DNA of 64,000 nt from JADFGZ01 sp965222345 (lineage in GTDB: Bacteria > Acidobacteriota > Terriglobia > 2-12-FULL-54-10): assembly GCA_965222345.1 (NCBI GenBank), contig CBDCTS010000007.1, positions 372,001 to 436,000 on the forward strand, given 5' to 3'. The translations under genes were made by a program, and so were the position numbers. The notes below the pieces were generated by a model. That model saw only the letters and a program-made list of their open reading frames with translations, ran no database searches and had not been told where the DNA came from. The stretch's first letter is position 1, and every line of letters starts with the position of its first letter. Below are positions 9,818 to 18,712 of the stretch, one piece after another.

Positions 9818-11239
9818 CTAGGGTTCCACTACAGGCGGTTTCCGGTTGCCAATTCGCGAGGCTCTCTCAAAGGCATAGGCCAGTTGCAGCACCCCGAAAT
9901 CGTCGTGGTGGCGGCCAACGATTTGAATGCCTACCGGCAAGCCTTCGGGGGTAAATCCGGCAGGCACGGAAATGGCGGGAAGGCCGATGGAGGAGATGTA
10001 GTACGCAGAGCGCATCCAATCGGTGTAGCGGATCAGCTTCACTCCCTCAATCTCGCTTACATACTCCATCTTCATGTCGAAAGGCGGCACTTGGTTCACC
10101 GGCAGAATCATGAATTCGTGCGTCTCCATAAAAATGCGGACCCGTTGGTAGAGCGCCGTCCGCTTGGATTCCATTTGGGCGATCCGCTCGCCGGTCAGCC
10201 TGGCGCCGTCTTCAATTTCTTCAATCACGGTGGTCTTGATGAGGTGGCGATAGGGTTCGAGCAGTTTGCCGAAAGCAAGCCGGTAATACCACGCGCGCCA
10301 AGTCCGGAAGGCTTCGTCCGCGTCGGAAAAATCGGGCTCGCCATCCTCTACAACGCAGCCCAGCGACTGAAACAATTTCCGCTGGCCGTCCACCACGGTT
10401 TTCACCCGGCGGTCAAACGGCAGGCCGCCCAGGTCCTTCAGCCATCCGATGCGCACGCCTTTGAAATCGCGGCCGAGCGGCTGGGCGAACAGGCTGCCTG
10501 GCTGATCGATGGCGATGGGGGAGCGGCGGTCATATCCGGCCATGACGCTCAGCAGCAGCGCCGTGTCCTGCACGGTCCGGGCCATCGGACCCTGCACGGA
10601 AAAGGGAAACCATGCCGCTATGGCGGGCCAGTTGGGGACCCGTCCCGGCGACGGACGGAAACCCACAAGGTTACAAAAATTGGCCGGGTTGCGCAGCGAG
10701 CCCCCGAGATCGCTTCCGTCGGCCAGCGGCACCATGCCGCAGGCAAGCGCGGCAGCCGCGCCGCCGCTGCTGCCGCCGCTGCTCATGGTTGTATCCCAGG
10801 GGTTGAGGGTTGTGCCGAAGACCGCATTGAAGGTATGCGAGCCTGCTCCGAACTCGGCTGTGTTGGTCTTGCCCACGGTGATTCCGCCGGCCTGCTGGAT
10901 GCGCGTGATGTGGAGAGCATTTTCGGCGGGAACGTGATCCTTGTAAATCGGCGAACCATACGTAGTGCGGAGGCCTTTCGTGTCAGCCAAGTCCTTGTGT
11001 GCGACGGGCAGCCCGTGGAGCGGGCCGGTTTTCTCGCCGCGCGCCAGAGCTTCGTCGGCCTGCCCGGCCTGCCGGAGGGCCTGCTCGGGCACGAAGGTGA
11101 CGATGGCATTCACCTTGGGGTTGACCCGCTCGATTTGCGCCACATGGGCTTCCATCACCTCCTGGCAGGAAAGTTTCCTGGCTTGGATGTTCTGAACCAA
11201 TTCAGTGGCTGTCATAAAACAAAGTTCTGTGTTGGACAT
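9818..11239 (-). CDS. Amidase signature family enzyme
   Basis: A 473-residue cytoplasmic amidase. The Ser-cisSer-Lys triad is visible: Lys82 in LPVAHKDL, the cis-serine at 157 in MSSGGSSGGAAAAL, and the nucleophile Ser181 in DLGGSLRNPA. The family hydrolyses carboxamides to acid and ammonia. Length and motifs fit general amidases; GatA is less likely, because no gatB or gatC lies nearby and the C-terminal half (YYISSIGLPAISVPAGF, LPVGIQIVGRHHDD) is typical of catabolic members. The start at 11239 has a modest AAAGAG ribosome site; an internal ATG nine residues in is an alternative. The substrate is unknown. It is transcribed leftward, separated by about 217 bp from the GGDEF gene upstream. 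Confidence 0.9.
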   Translation of the reverse strand: MSNTELCFMTATELVQNIQARKLSCQEVMEAHVAQIERVNPKVNAIVTFVPEQALRQAGQADEALARGEKTGPLHGLPVAHKDLADTKGLRTTYGSPIYKDHVPAENALHITRIQQAGGITVGKTNTAEFGAGSHTFNAVFGTTLNPWDTTMSSGGSSGGAAAALACGMVPLADGSDLGGSLRNPANFCNLVGFRPSPGRVPNWPAIAAWFPFSVQGPMARTVQDTALLLSVMAGYDRRSPIAIDQPGSLFAQPLGRDFKGVRIGWLKDLGGLPFDRRVKTVVDGQRKLFQSLGCVVEDGEPDFSDADEAFRTWRAWYYRLAFGKLLEPYRHLIKTTVIEEIEDGARLTGERIAQMESKRTALYQRVRIFMETHEFMILPVNQVPPFDMKMEYVSEIEGVKLIRYTDWMRSAYYISSIGLPAISVPAGFTPEGLPVGIQIVGRHHDDFGVLQLAYAFERASRIGNRKPPVVEP

Positions 11240-11456
11240 CTTTGCTCTTTTTCGGGCCGGCGAAAGTATTGGTAAGGCGGGCTACTGTGTACAATACCAC
11301 CGTCAGGCGCTCCAGATCGTACTTTACAGGCTAATTTTCCGGGGCCGGCAGAATAGCTGAGCAGGGTTTGAGCAGGCCGTTCACTCTGAGCCTTGCCTGG
11401 GCTTAAGCAAGGGAACGGGAGGCACCAGAGGAGGATCTCTTCCTCAAGCGGGGCGG

Positions 11457-12656
11457 TCAACTCCACCAGCGCTTGCTCGGCCACCTGAGCCCGGTCTGGC
11501 TGGGGGAACCGGTGTACAAAGCAAAGGGAAGCCGGTGCTGAGCCGCGACGTGAAACTCTCCGGGTGCCCGGGAAGGCTCGGCGCAGGTCACGCGGTTCCC
11601 GCCGTGCTTTTTGGAGAGATACAGGCTGAAGTCGGCTGCCCGGAGGATTTCCTCCGGCGTAGAACCATGCCAGGGAAAGGTGGCGATGCCGAAGCTGACC
11701 GTGAGATGCCTTTTCTGAAAGATAAGCTCGCTGTCAATCCACGAGCGCATCCGCTCTGCCAGAATCTTGGCCTGTTCGGTGGAAGCCTCCGGCATCAGGA
11801 TGACAAATTCATCTCCGCCGTAGCGGGCCGCCACGTTGCTCTGCCGGGAGCGGCTCGTCAACAGTTTTCCCATGTGGGTCAGCATACGGTCTCCTTCCAG
11901 ATGCCCCATGTTGTCGTTGACGGCCTTGAAGTTGTCCAAATCCAAAAGCAGGATGGAAAATTGGCGTTCCGTACGGATGGTGCGTTTCCATTCCGCCTGC
12001 AAGACTTGGGAAAAATAGCGACGGGTTTTAAGTCCGCTCAAGCTGTCCGTGATGGCCTGCTCTTGCGTTTTGTGAAAGAGGGAAGAATTTTGCAGAACAA
12101 TCGCCAGGTAGCCGGCTAGGCTGCGGAAGGTTTCCTTCTCCTCCCGGGAAAAAACCTTCGGCGGGAGCTTCTCCATGTAGAGCGCGCCCAGCGGGATTTT
12201 CTCATGGAGAATCGGGAGGCAAAGCTGGAAGCGGCTGCCCGACGACATGGTTTCCGAAGCAGCTTCCGGAGCGTCACTCCGGTTCTGCCCCTTCTCGCCA
12301 GCCTTTGCTGACGGTCTCAGCGATATCTGCTCCCAGGGAAGCCGTTTGCCCGGCATGCGAACGGCAGTTCCGTCATCCGTCTTCCATTCAATTTTCTCTT
12401 GCTGGGAGCCTACAAGGCCGATCCCTGCGTATTCGCAATCGAATTCCCGCCGTATCTCCCGCACCATCTCTGCCAGCAGTCCTTTCGTGTTCCAGGTAGA
12501 AACGGCAAGGCGCTGCATCCGGTTCAGGAACTCCAGGTGGCGGGATCGGCTCTGTTCCAGCAGGAGTTTCCGCCGCTTCCACAGATATCCCCAGAAGAGC
12601 GTGGCCGCCGCCAATGTCAGCAAACAATAAAGCAGTCCCACCGAGGAAGGAATCAT
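11457..12656 (-). CDS. Membrane-anchored GAF-GGDEF diguanylate cyclase
   Basis: A 399-residue protein likely to make cyclic di-GMP from two GTP. One transmembrane segment spans about residues 7-26. A GAF-like sensor region follows (about 45-195, including FDCEYAGIGLVG and LPILHEKIPLGALYMEK), then a GGDEF domain from about 200. The active-site signature is intact (ARYGGDEFVILMPE, GGDEF at 280-284), and DLDNFKAVND carries the metal-binding Asp. The product-inhibition site normally RxxD just before GGDEF reads RQSN (271-274), so feedback inhibition may be weakened. A proline- and arginine-rich tail of about 40 residues follows the domain. It lies downstream of the helicase gene on the same strand with a 300-bp gap, so it probably has its own promoter. 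Confidence 0.9.
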   Translation of the reverse strand: MIPSSVGLLYCLLTLAAATLFWGYLWKRRKLLLEQSRSRHLEFLNRMQRLAVSTWNTKGLLAEMVREIRREFDCEYAGIGLVGSQQEKIEWKTDDGTAVRMPGKRLPWEQISLRPSAKAGEKGQNRSDAPEAASETMSSGSRFQLCLPILHEKIPLGALYMEKLPPKVFSREEKETFRSLAGYLAIVLQNSSLFHKTQEQAITDSLSGLKTRRYFSQVLQAEWKRTIRTERQFSILLLDLDNFKAVNDNMGHLEGDRMLTHMGKLLTSRSRQSNVAARYGGDEFVILMPEASTEQAKILAERMRSWIDSELIFQKRHLTVSFGIATFPWHGSTPEEILRAADFSLYLSKKHGGNRVTCAEPSRAPGEFHVAAQHRLPFALYTGSPSQTGLRWPSKRWWS

Positions 12657-12953
12657 AATCCAGCTACCATGGATAAACCGGTGATCCAGCTATGCAACTT
12701 CACAGCTAAAGCAATTCAATGACACATTCGCAGGGAAGTCAAGGACTTCAGGAGTTTACGGTGAGTGCGGAAAAGCGATGGCCGGAAAGCTGTAAAAACA
12801 GGGTGGAGATTCGTGTAAAGGACAACCCGCGCACTGCATCTGAGCCTTCTGCGCCGTCCGGCAAGGGACTTGCCGCTTTGGGCTCAGGGTTCCCTCACGA
12901 GTTCATATTGTTATGCTTCCGGTCTCATTTTCATGTAGTTCAAACGTGCTGTT
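12657..12953. other. Intergenic region with a nested hairpin
   Basis: No gene seen. At 12841-12886 an outer stem TGAGCC/GGCTCA encloses an inner stem GGCAAG/CTTGCC. It lies beyond the helicase stop and upstream of the GGDEF start, so it could act as a terminator or leader structure; no T-run supports intrinsic termination. Confidence 0.45.
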
Positions 12954-15926
12954 TTAATCTTGGACCGCTATCGGTTGATCCGTGTCCTCATGAGCCGGAC
13001 AGAGGAGCCGAAAATCGCAGTATCGGCAGTGATATCCGGGCAGGGCCGGGAACCGCCCGGCCAGGATATCACGGCTCGCCTGACGAATTTCCGTCTGTAG
13101 CTTTTGGAAATCTTCCGGTTCCCGCGTAGTCCGCAAGCCCTCCTGGGTGGTTAAGTTATAGAGGACCAAGCTGAGGGGCTTGAATCCTATGGCTTGGCGG
13201 CAAGCCAGGGCGTAAAGGGTCAACTGCAAGCTGCGGTCGGCTTCCTTTTGTGTTTGCGCCCGGCCCGTTTTGTACTCGATCAGCTCCACATCCTCCCCGG
13301 CTATTTGGTTGATCTGGTCGATTCTTCCCAGCAGTTTCGGTCCGCCTTGCTCGAAGTGGAACTGGAAGGCTTTCTCTTGATGCAACAGCTTAAACGGCCG
13401 ACCCTCCAGCGAACGCTTGAGTCCCGTGAGTTGTTCCCTACCCATGTCTTTATACTTGCTTTCCTGGTGCGGGTCGGCAAAACCAGCCGAGGACCAATGC
13501 TTGCTGAGGATCGTCTCTACAGTTTCCGGGTCTGTTTTCTCCCTGCCGTCGGCGTATCCGCTCACAAGCTCTCTTACGGCCCGGTGCATGATAGACCCAA
13601 ACAGCAGGGCAGGAGAGGGGTTCGCGGGCAGGCGACAAACGTAATTGTACTGATACCTCCGCGGACATTGCCGATAGTCCCCAAGGCCGGAGGCACTCAG
13701 GGTCAAGCCGCCAGCCGCTGGAGCCTTCATGGTGCTGACCCATTTATCGATCCGGGAAAAGGGCGGCGTGCGAGATGGCTCTTGCTGCCCGGAGACCTGG
13801 CCCGCCGGTTGAGATGTCGCCGCTGAGAGTTTCTTCCAGTCCATGGCCGGGCAGCCATCTTCGCGCAGTTGCTCCAGGAAAGGGGATGGCTGTTGCCTTT
13901 TGCCTGAAACCGTGCACAGCGTCAGCGTGCTGCGCGCGCGTGTGAGCGCCACGTAGAACAGCCGCCGTTCCTCCTCCATGTGGAAGTCGCCCTGCGGCAA
14001 AGGGCTCTTCAGCAAAGCGTCGGGGAAGGAAATGAGCGGGCGGCGATTCAGGGTGGGAAAGGCCCGTCGCAGCAAATGCAGGACAAAAACGTTTTCAAAC
14101 TCCAGACCCTTGGCCCCGTGCACGGTCATCAACTGCACCTTTCCCAAAGGCCCGCCATCGGCTGATTGATCCCAAAGGGTTACCTGCCGGGACTCCTCGG
14201 AGGATGTCCCTCCCGCCGGGGCTTGGCCGTTCTCATCGGGAAGGGAAATCCTCCCCCCGGCCTCTTCAAAGTAGCCGAAGTATTCGAGAAATTCCCCCAG
14301 GAACCCCGAAGTGCTTTTGTCCTGATCCCATTGTTTTTCTTCATCCCATTGAATGACGAAATCGGTGAACGCTTCCAGAGCCGCATCGTATTCTTCCAGG
14401 CCAAACAAGCCCAGTTCCTGCCGCAACGAGGGGAACCAGGAGCGGAGGCGTTGTTCGCTGGAAAGTTTTTGATACCGGGAAAGGAAGTCCAGCAGCTTCG
14501 CTTTCCCCGTCCACTGGTTGCCCCAGCCATCCTGCTCGATGATCTCCCGCAGGCTGCACTGCCGCCCTCTCGCCAGACGGCAACCCTCCCACAGCAGGCT
14601 CGCATCCATCTCCCACTGCGGGTTCGCGCACACGCGAGCCAGGCTGATACTGTCCTCCGGGCGGCCGATGGCACGCAGACAGGCCACCAAGTCACGCACC
14701 GGCGGCAGATTATCGATGGCCAAATTGCGAATGGAAAAAGGGACGTTCTCACGTCGCAGAGCCTCCACCAACCGGTTTCGATAGCGGTGGGCGCGATACA
14801 GAACGGCAAAATCGGAGTAGGCTTTGGCTTCTCCCGTCTTCACTTGCCGGGCAATTTCTTGCGCCACAAACTCCGCCTGCTGACCGGCGTCGGGAAATTC
14901 CCAGACCTCCACCTTCCGCCCCGCCGGGTTGGAAGTCTCCAATCGTTTGCCGGGCTGGTAGCGATCCTTGGAATTGGCGGCGATGGCGGCGGCGGCCACC
15001 TCCAGGATGCTTTGGGTGGAGCGGTAGTTCTGGCGCAGCACCACGCGAGAGTGTCCCGGAAACCGCTGCCCGAACTGGTGGAAGCTGGCGTAGGAGGCTC
15101 CCCGGAAACGGTAGATGGCTTGGTCGTCGTCGCCCACCACCGTCAGGTTTTTTCTCTCGCCTGCCAGCCGCACCAGCATCTCGATCTGCGCCAGGTTGGT
15201 ATCCTGAAACTCGTCCACCAGGATGAACCGGTAGCGGCGTTGCAGACGGGCCAGCAGTTCGGGCGTAGCGTCGAGAAAGGCGATGGTCCGCGAAATCATC
15301 GCCCCAAAGCTCAGCAGATGCTTTTGCTCTTCCAACTCCGCCGAGCGCGCGTACATCCGGGCCACCTCCCGCTGCCGTGCCAGTTCCTGCTCGGTGCATT
15401 CTTTCCGGGGAGGGCCTTTTCGGGAAGAGCGCAAACAGTCAGCCGCCAGCTTCTCCACATAGGCGGCGTAGGCGTCAGGCTTCACCAAGTTGTCATGGCA
15501 GCGGGAGCAGAAGTCGACCAAGTCCCCCAGAAACCGGCCTGGCTCGGAGACTTTGAGATAGTAATCCAACTCCAGGCTTTCCAGGTGGCGGCGAAGGAAG
15601 ATCCATTGGTCGAACTTGTCCAGAGCACTGTAGGTAGCCTCCTTCGACAGTAACTGGTAACAGAAAGCGTGAAAAGTGGAAAAGCGGCAGCCTCGCGCCC
15701 GCTCTCCAAAGCGCTCCCCGGCTCGCTGTCGTATCTCCTCCGCCGCTTTGTTGCCGAAGGTCAGAGCCAGTATGTTTTCCGGTTTCAGTCCCGGCACGGC
15801 GCGCAACAGATAACCGACCCGCTCCACTATCACGCGCGTCTTGCCGGTTCCCGCTCCCGCCACAATCAGCAGCGGCCCCTCGCCGTGCTCGACCGCCGCT
15901 TTTTGTTTCGCGTTCAGTTGCACCAT
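12954..15926 (-). CDS. UvrD/PcrA-type helicase with C-terminal RecB-like Fe-S nuclease
   Basis: A protein of about 990 residues. Superfamily 1 helicase motifs occur in order: Walker A GAGTGKT (residues 24-30 from the ATG at 15926), Walker B FILVDEFQDTN, motif III-like VVGDDDQAIYRFRGA, and MTVHGAKGLEFENVFV near the C-terminal helicase lobe with LFYVALTRARS. The last ~260 residues form a PD-(D/E)XK nuclease: the catalytic strand reads ELIEYKTGR, and four cysteines (YRQCPRRY, then HCRYCDFRLLC) match the 4Fe-4S clamp of AdnB/AddB-type nucleases. Expected role: ATP-driven unwinding and end resection in double-strand-break repair. The start at 15926 has GGGGAGG 11 nt upstream; a GTG four codons earlier is possible. 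No AddB- or AdnA-like partner lies next to it in this window. Confidence 0.9.
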   Translation of the reverse strand: MVQLNAKQKAAVEHGEGPLLIVAGAGTGKTRVIVERVGYLLRAVPGLKPENILALTFGNKAAEEIRQRAGERFGERARGCRFSTFHAFCYQLLSKEATYSALDKFDQWIFLRRHLESLELDYYLKVSEPGRFLGDLVDFCSRCHDNLVKPDAYAAYVEKLAADCLRSSRKGPPRKECTEQELARQREVARMYARSAELEEQKHLLSFGAMISRTIAFLDATPELLARLQRRYRFILVDEFQDTNLAQIEMLVRLAGERKNLTVVGDDDQAIYRFRGASYASFHQFGQRFPGHSRVVLRQNYRSTQSILEVAAAAIAANSKDRYQPGKRLETSNPAGRKVEVWEFPDAGQQAEFVAQEIARQVKTGEAKAYSDFAVLYRAHRYRNRLVEALRRENVPFSIRNLAIDNLPPVRDLVACLRAIGRPEDSISLARVCANPQWEMDASLLWEGCRLARGRQCSLREIIEQDGWGNQWTGKAKLLDFLSRYQKLSSEQRLRSWFPSLRQELGLFGLEEYDAALEAFTDFVIQWDEEKQWDQDKSTSGFLGEFLEYFGYFEEAGGRISLPDENGQAPAGGTSSEESRQVTLWDQSADGGPLGKVQLMTVHGAKGLEFENVFVLHLLRRAFPTLNRRPLISFPDALLKSPLPQGDFHMEEERRLFYVALTRARSTLTLCTVSGKRQQPSPFLEQLREDGCPAMDWKKLSAATSQPAGQVSGQQEPSRTPPFSRIDKWVSTMKAPAAGGLTLSASGLGDYRQCPRRYQYNYVCRLPANPSPALLFGSIMHRAVRELVSGYADGREKTDPETVETILSKHWSSAGFADPHQESKYKDMGREQLTGLKRSLEGRPFKLLHQEKAFQFHFEQGGPKLLGRIDQINQIAGEDVELIEYKTGRAQTQKEADRSLQLTLYALACRQAIGFKPLSLVLYNLTTQEGLRTTREPEDFQKLQTEIRQASRDILAGRFPALPGYHCRYCDFRLLCPAHEDTDQPIAVQD

Positions 15927-16243
15927 GCCCGCTTGCACCTCCCCGGTACTGCTCCCTCAGCCGTCATAACGATTCGTGGTCATGGCTCGCACCAATGCAG
16001 CCAGCGACCGGTTCGCCGGCGCAGCGACCCCATATTCCCGGCCCAGCCGGACCACCGTAGAGTTGGTGGCAATGCATACCGTCAGGGGCGCTGCATGCCT
16101 CCACTTCCCGGACTCCTGAACAAGCAGGAACAACCTCATAGCATACGCGGAAAGGCCCGGAACCGGGTCAGTGAATCAATCGGCTTTCCCGAGAGGCTCT
16201 CTGGACCTTTCAGCCTGCTCCAGCCACTCTCCGCCATATAGAG

Positions 16244-16272
16244 TTGACAGAAAAAGCGGGATTGTCTACGAT
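16244..16272 (+). promoter_or_regulatory. Sigma-70-type promoter of the tetR-led cluster
   Basis: TTGACA at 16244-16249, a 17-bp spacer and TACGAT at 16267-16272. Spacing and both boxes are near consensus, and the tetR start codon lies 28 bp further on. Confidence 0.75.
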
Positions 16273-16274
16273 TA

Positions 16275-16290
16275 GAACGAACGTTCGATA
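16275..16290. promoter_or_regulatory. Palindromic operator, probably for the adjacent TetR regulator
   Basis: CGAACGTTCG at 16278-16287 is a perfect 10-bp palindrome, set just downstream of the -10 box where +1 should fall. A repressor bound here would block initiation, which fits autoregulation of the TetR gene starting at 16300. Confidence 0.65.
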
Positions 16291-16299
16291 AGCGATCTC

Positions 16300-16983
16300 A
16301 TGGCACTCTCGACGCTGGCCCGGTCTCCATCCGTTCCTGCGCCGCCTAACAAATATGACCGGCGGCTGGGGGAGATTCTCCATCACGCCAGCGCAGTCTT
16401 CTGCGACAAGGGATTCGCGGCAGCCTCGATCCGCGACATCTCGCGGGCGAGCGGAACCAGCTTGGCAGGCTTGTACTATTATTTCAAAAGCAAGGACCAT
16501 CTGCTTTTCTTAATCCAGCAGGAAGCCTTTTTGACGCTGATCCGGACGCTGGAGGAAAAGCTCTCCGGGGTTTCCGACCCCGAGCAAGCTATCCGGAGGT
16601 TCGTGGAGAATCATCTGGAACATTTCGTGGGTGACCCGAAACGGGCGAAGGTCCTCTCGCATGAGTCCGACACCCTCAAGGGGCCGTATCAGTCCGAGAT
16701 CGCCACGCTTAAAAAAAAGTATTACCGGCAATGTCTGACGATCCTGGAGCAATTCCAATCTGCCCGGCAACTGCGAGGCGTCAACACCCGGCTGGCCGTC
16801 CTGAGCTTGTTCGGAATGATGAACTGGCTCTACACCTGGTACAACCCTCGCGTGGACGGCGACTGGAAGGAAGTTGCGAGCCAGATGTCATCTACATTCC
16901 TGCGAGGAGTTCTGGGAGCCGGTGGCAATTCCAAGCCTGCTCCTCAGCGGAAGCGGAGCGGGGCTAAGCGCTCTTTTTCATAA
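16300..16983 (+). CDS. TetR-family transcriptional regulator
   Basis: A 227-residue regulator. The N-terminal helix-turn-helix is clear: ILHHASAVFCDKGFAAAS, IRDISRASGTSLAGLYYYF and KSKDHLLFLI, about residues 22-70. The remainder is an all-helical ligand-binding domain, and the C-terminus is a basic tail (QRKRSGAKRSFS). TetR proteins usually repress neighbouring genes until a small ligand, often an acyl-CoA in catabolic clusters, binds. Three bases separate its stop from the CoA-transferase start, so it is the first gene of the transcript from the promoter at 16244 and probably controls the aromatic acyl-CoA module. Ligand unknown. Confidence 0.9.
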   Translation: MALSTLARSPSVPAPPNKYDRRLGEILHHASAVFCDKGFAAASIRDISRASGTSLAGLYYYFKSKDHLLFLIQQEAFLTLIRTLEEKLSGVSDPEQAIRRFVENHLEHFVGDPKRAKVLSHESDTLKGPYQSEIATLKKKYYRQCLTILEQFQSARQLRGVNTRLAVLSLFGMMNWLYTWYNPRVDGDWKEVASQMSSTFLRGVLGAGGNSKPAPQRKRSGAKRSFS

Positions 16984-16986
16984 CTT

Positions 16987-17736
16987 ATGGAACCTTACAC
17001 GCTATCGGAGTTAATGGTGGTGGCCGCAGCGCGGGAGATCCACGATGGAGACGTGGTATTTGTCGGCATGCGGCTGCCATTGCTGGCCTATGTGGTGGCC
17101 AAGAGCAGCCACGCCCCGCGTGCCGTGGGTGTTTTTGAAAACGGAGTGTTGCGCAGTGCCCCGGCGCGGGAGCTGTTGTTTACCATGTCGGACTGCCCCA
17201 ACATTACCGGCGCGCTGACCTGCTTCAGTATGCTGGAGTGTATGGCCTTATTGCAGCAAGGCCGCGTGAGCCTGGGTTTCCTAGGAGCGGCGGAGGTGGA
17301 CCGGCACGGAAACTTGAACTCCACCGAAGTCAGCAACCGCAAGGGGAACACGGTGCGCCTGCCGGGAAGCGGCGGAGCTTCCGACATCGCCGCGCTCTCG
17401 CGACGCTATGTCGCCCTGCTCAACCATGACAAAGCGCGTCTGCCGGAAAAGGTCCATTACATTACCAGCCCTGGATATGGACCCTGGCGTCAGAACGGAC
17501 GCCTGCAGCAGGGAGGTCCCGAGGCCGTCATCACTACCAAGGCCGTGCTGCGTTTTTCGCCCGCGGGAGAAGCCTACTTGGACTCCTGTCATCCTGGCGT
17601 TACGGCAGAAGACGTTTTGGCCAATACCGGATGGCCACTGGCCGTCGCACCGCGAGTAAAAAAAACGCCGGTGCCCAGCAATCGGGAGCTGCGCGTGATT
17701 CGCTCCTACGACCCGGAGCATTTTTGGACCAAGTAG
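16987..17736 (+). CDS. CoA-transferase class I beta subunit (GctB-like)
   Basis: A 249-residue protein of the class I CoA-transferase family. GVFENGVL carries the E-x-G motif whose Glu forms the CoA thioester intermediate in glutaconate-CoA-transferase beta subunits. Other family blocks are FLGAAEVDRHGNLNSTEV and GSGGASDIAALSRR. Its alpha-type partner lies 1 kb downstream beyond the hydratase gene, so the two halves are split. Expected role: moving CoA onto a carboxylate, giving an acyl-CoA for the downstream enzymes. Related IpdAB ring-opening hydrolases share this fold, so transferase activity is likely but not proven. The start lies 3 bp after tetR. Confidence 0.8.
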   Translation: MEPYTLSELMVVAAAREIHDGDVVFVGMRLPLLAYVVAKSSHAPRAVGVFENGVLRSAPARELLFTMSDCPNITGALTCFSMLECMALLQQGRVSLGFLGAAEVDRHGNLNSTEVSNRKGNTVRLPGSGGASDIAALSRRYVALLNHDKARLPEKVHYITSPGYGPWRQNGRLQQGGPEAVITTKAVLRFSPAGEAYLDSCHPGVTAEDVLANTGWPLAVAPRVKKTPVPSNRELRVIRSYDPEHFWTK

Positions 17737-17894
17737 CTGATGCACAGATATTTTTTTGCGCGAGCGCGCAACCCGGAAGCACCGGAAGAATTTACAGGAT
17801 GAGGAAGCTACAAGTAACCGAGGCCAGGCTTCGGCTTGTTTTATCGATGGAGGCGGGCCATCGAATCTTCCATGCGCCGATTTAGGGAGGCACC

Positions 17895-18674
17895 ATGGCT
17901 GAGCAGAACTACCAAACGATTCAAGTGGACCGGCTCGGACCGGTCTGTTCAATTACGCTAAACAAGCCGCCTTTGAACATCATCGACCTGGCGATGATCG
18001 AGGAACTCTGCGCCGCCCTTGAGGAGGTGGAGAGCCAGCCTGAGACCAACGTAATTGTCTTTCGCGGTTCGGGACCGAAGGGTTTTTCTGCCGGCGTCAG
18101 CATTCAGGACCATAAGCCGGACCGCGCCCCCTACGTTATCCCACGCTTTAACGACATCTTCCGCCTGCTGGCGAAGACCGACAAGGTAACCGTGGCGGTC
18201 GTGCACGGAATCTGCCTGGGAGGAGGCTGCGAGCTGGCTACCATGTGCGATCTGATCATCGCCGCCGAATCGGCCAAGCTGGGTCAGCCGGAGATCAAGC
18301 TGGGCCAGCCGCCTCCGGTCGGCCTGATCCTGATGCCGTATTTGATGGGATACCGCAAGGCCGCCGAGTTGCTGTTCACCGGCGCAAGCATCGGGGCGCG
18401 CGAGGCGCAATCGCTGGGGCTGGTGAACCGCGTGGTTCCCGAAGACCAGTTGTCGCAGTCTTTGGAGGACCTCCTGCGCGAGATTACAGCCCACAGCGGC
18501 GCCATCCTCCGGCATACTAAGAACATGCTGCGCCGGGCTGCCGGGCTCGACTTTGAGAAGGCTTTGCAAGAGAGCGAAAACTACTTTGTCCAGACGATTC
18601 TGAAGACCGAGGACGCCAAGGAAGGCATTTTTGCTTTTCTCGAAAAGCGCGCCCCGCAGTGGACTCATCGTTGA
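17895..18674 (+). CDS. Enoyl-CoA hydratase/isomerase, dienoyl-CoA-hydratase-like
   Basis: A 259-residue crotonase-fold protein with a strong ribosome site (GGGAGG at 17884-17889). The oxyanion-hole segments are FSAGVSIQDH (about residues 64-73) and GICLGGGCELA. The later block LGQPEIKLGQPPPVG lacks the second catalytic Glu context of classical short-chain enoyl-CoA hydratases. FSAGV-x-x-x-DH together with GQPEIxLG and a double proline is the pattern I associate with cyclohexa-1,5-diene-1-carbonyl-CoA hydratase (Dch/BadK-type). That would fit the 4-hydroxybenzoyl-CoA reductase encoded downstream. It lies between the two CoA-transferase genes. Subfamily assignment is moderate; fold assignment is certain. 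Confidence 0.85.
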   Translation: MAEQNYQTIQVDRLGPVCSITLNKPPLNIIDLAMIEELCAALEEVESQPETNVIVFRGSGPKGFSAGVSIQDHKPDRAPYVIPRFNDIFRLLAKTDKVTVAVVHGICLGGGCELATMCDLIIAAESAKLGQPEIKLGQPPPVGLILMPYLMGYRKAAELLFTGASIGAREAQSLGLVNRVVPEDQLSQSLEDLLREITAHSGAILRHTKNMLRRAAGLDFEKALQESENYFVQTILKTEDAKEGIFAFLEKRAPQWTHR

Positions 18675-18712
18675 TATGGAAAGGCTGATCTGTAGCTGAT
18701 CTAGAAAAGCTG

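Noticed and set aside
9743..11275. Long plus-strand open frame (510 codons) opposite the amidase gene
   Set aside because: It is antisense to a complete amidase with all catalytic motifs and has no family motif itself; GC-rich coding DNA often leaves the complementary frame open.
14166..15653. Long plus-strand open frame (495 codons) opposite the helicase gene
   Set aside because: Antisense shadow of the helicase-nuclease; no motif, signal or ribosome site.
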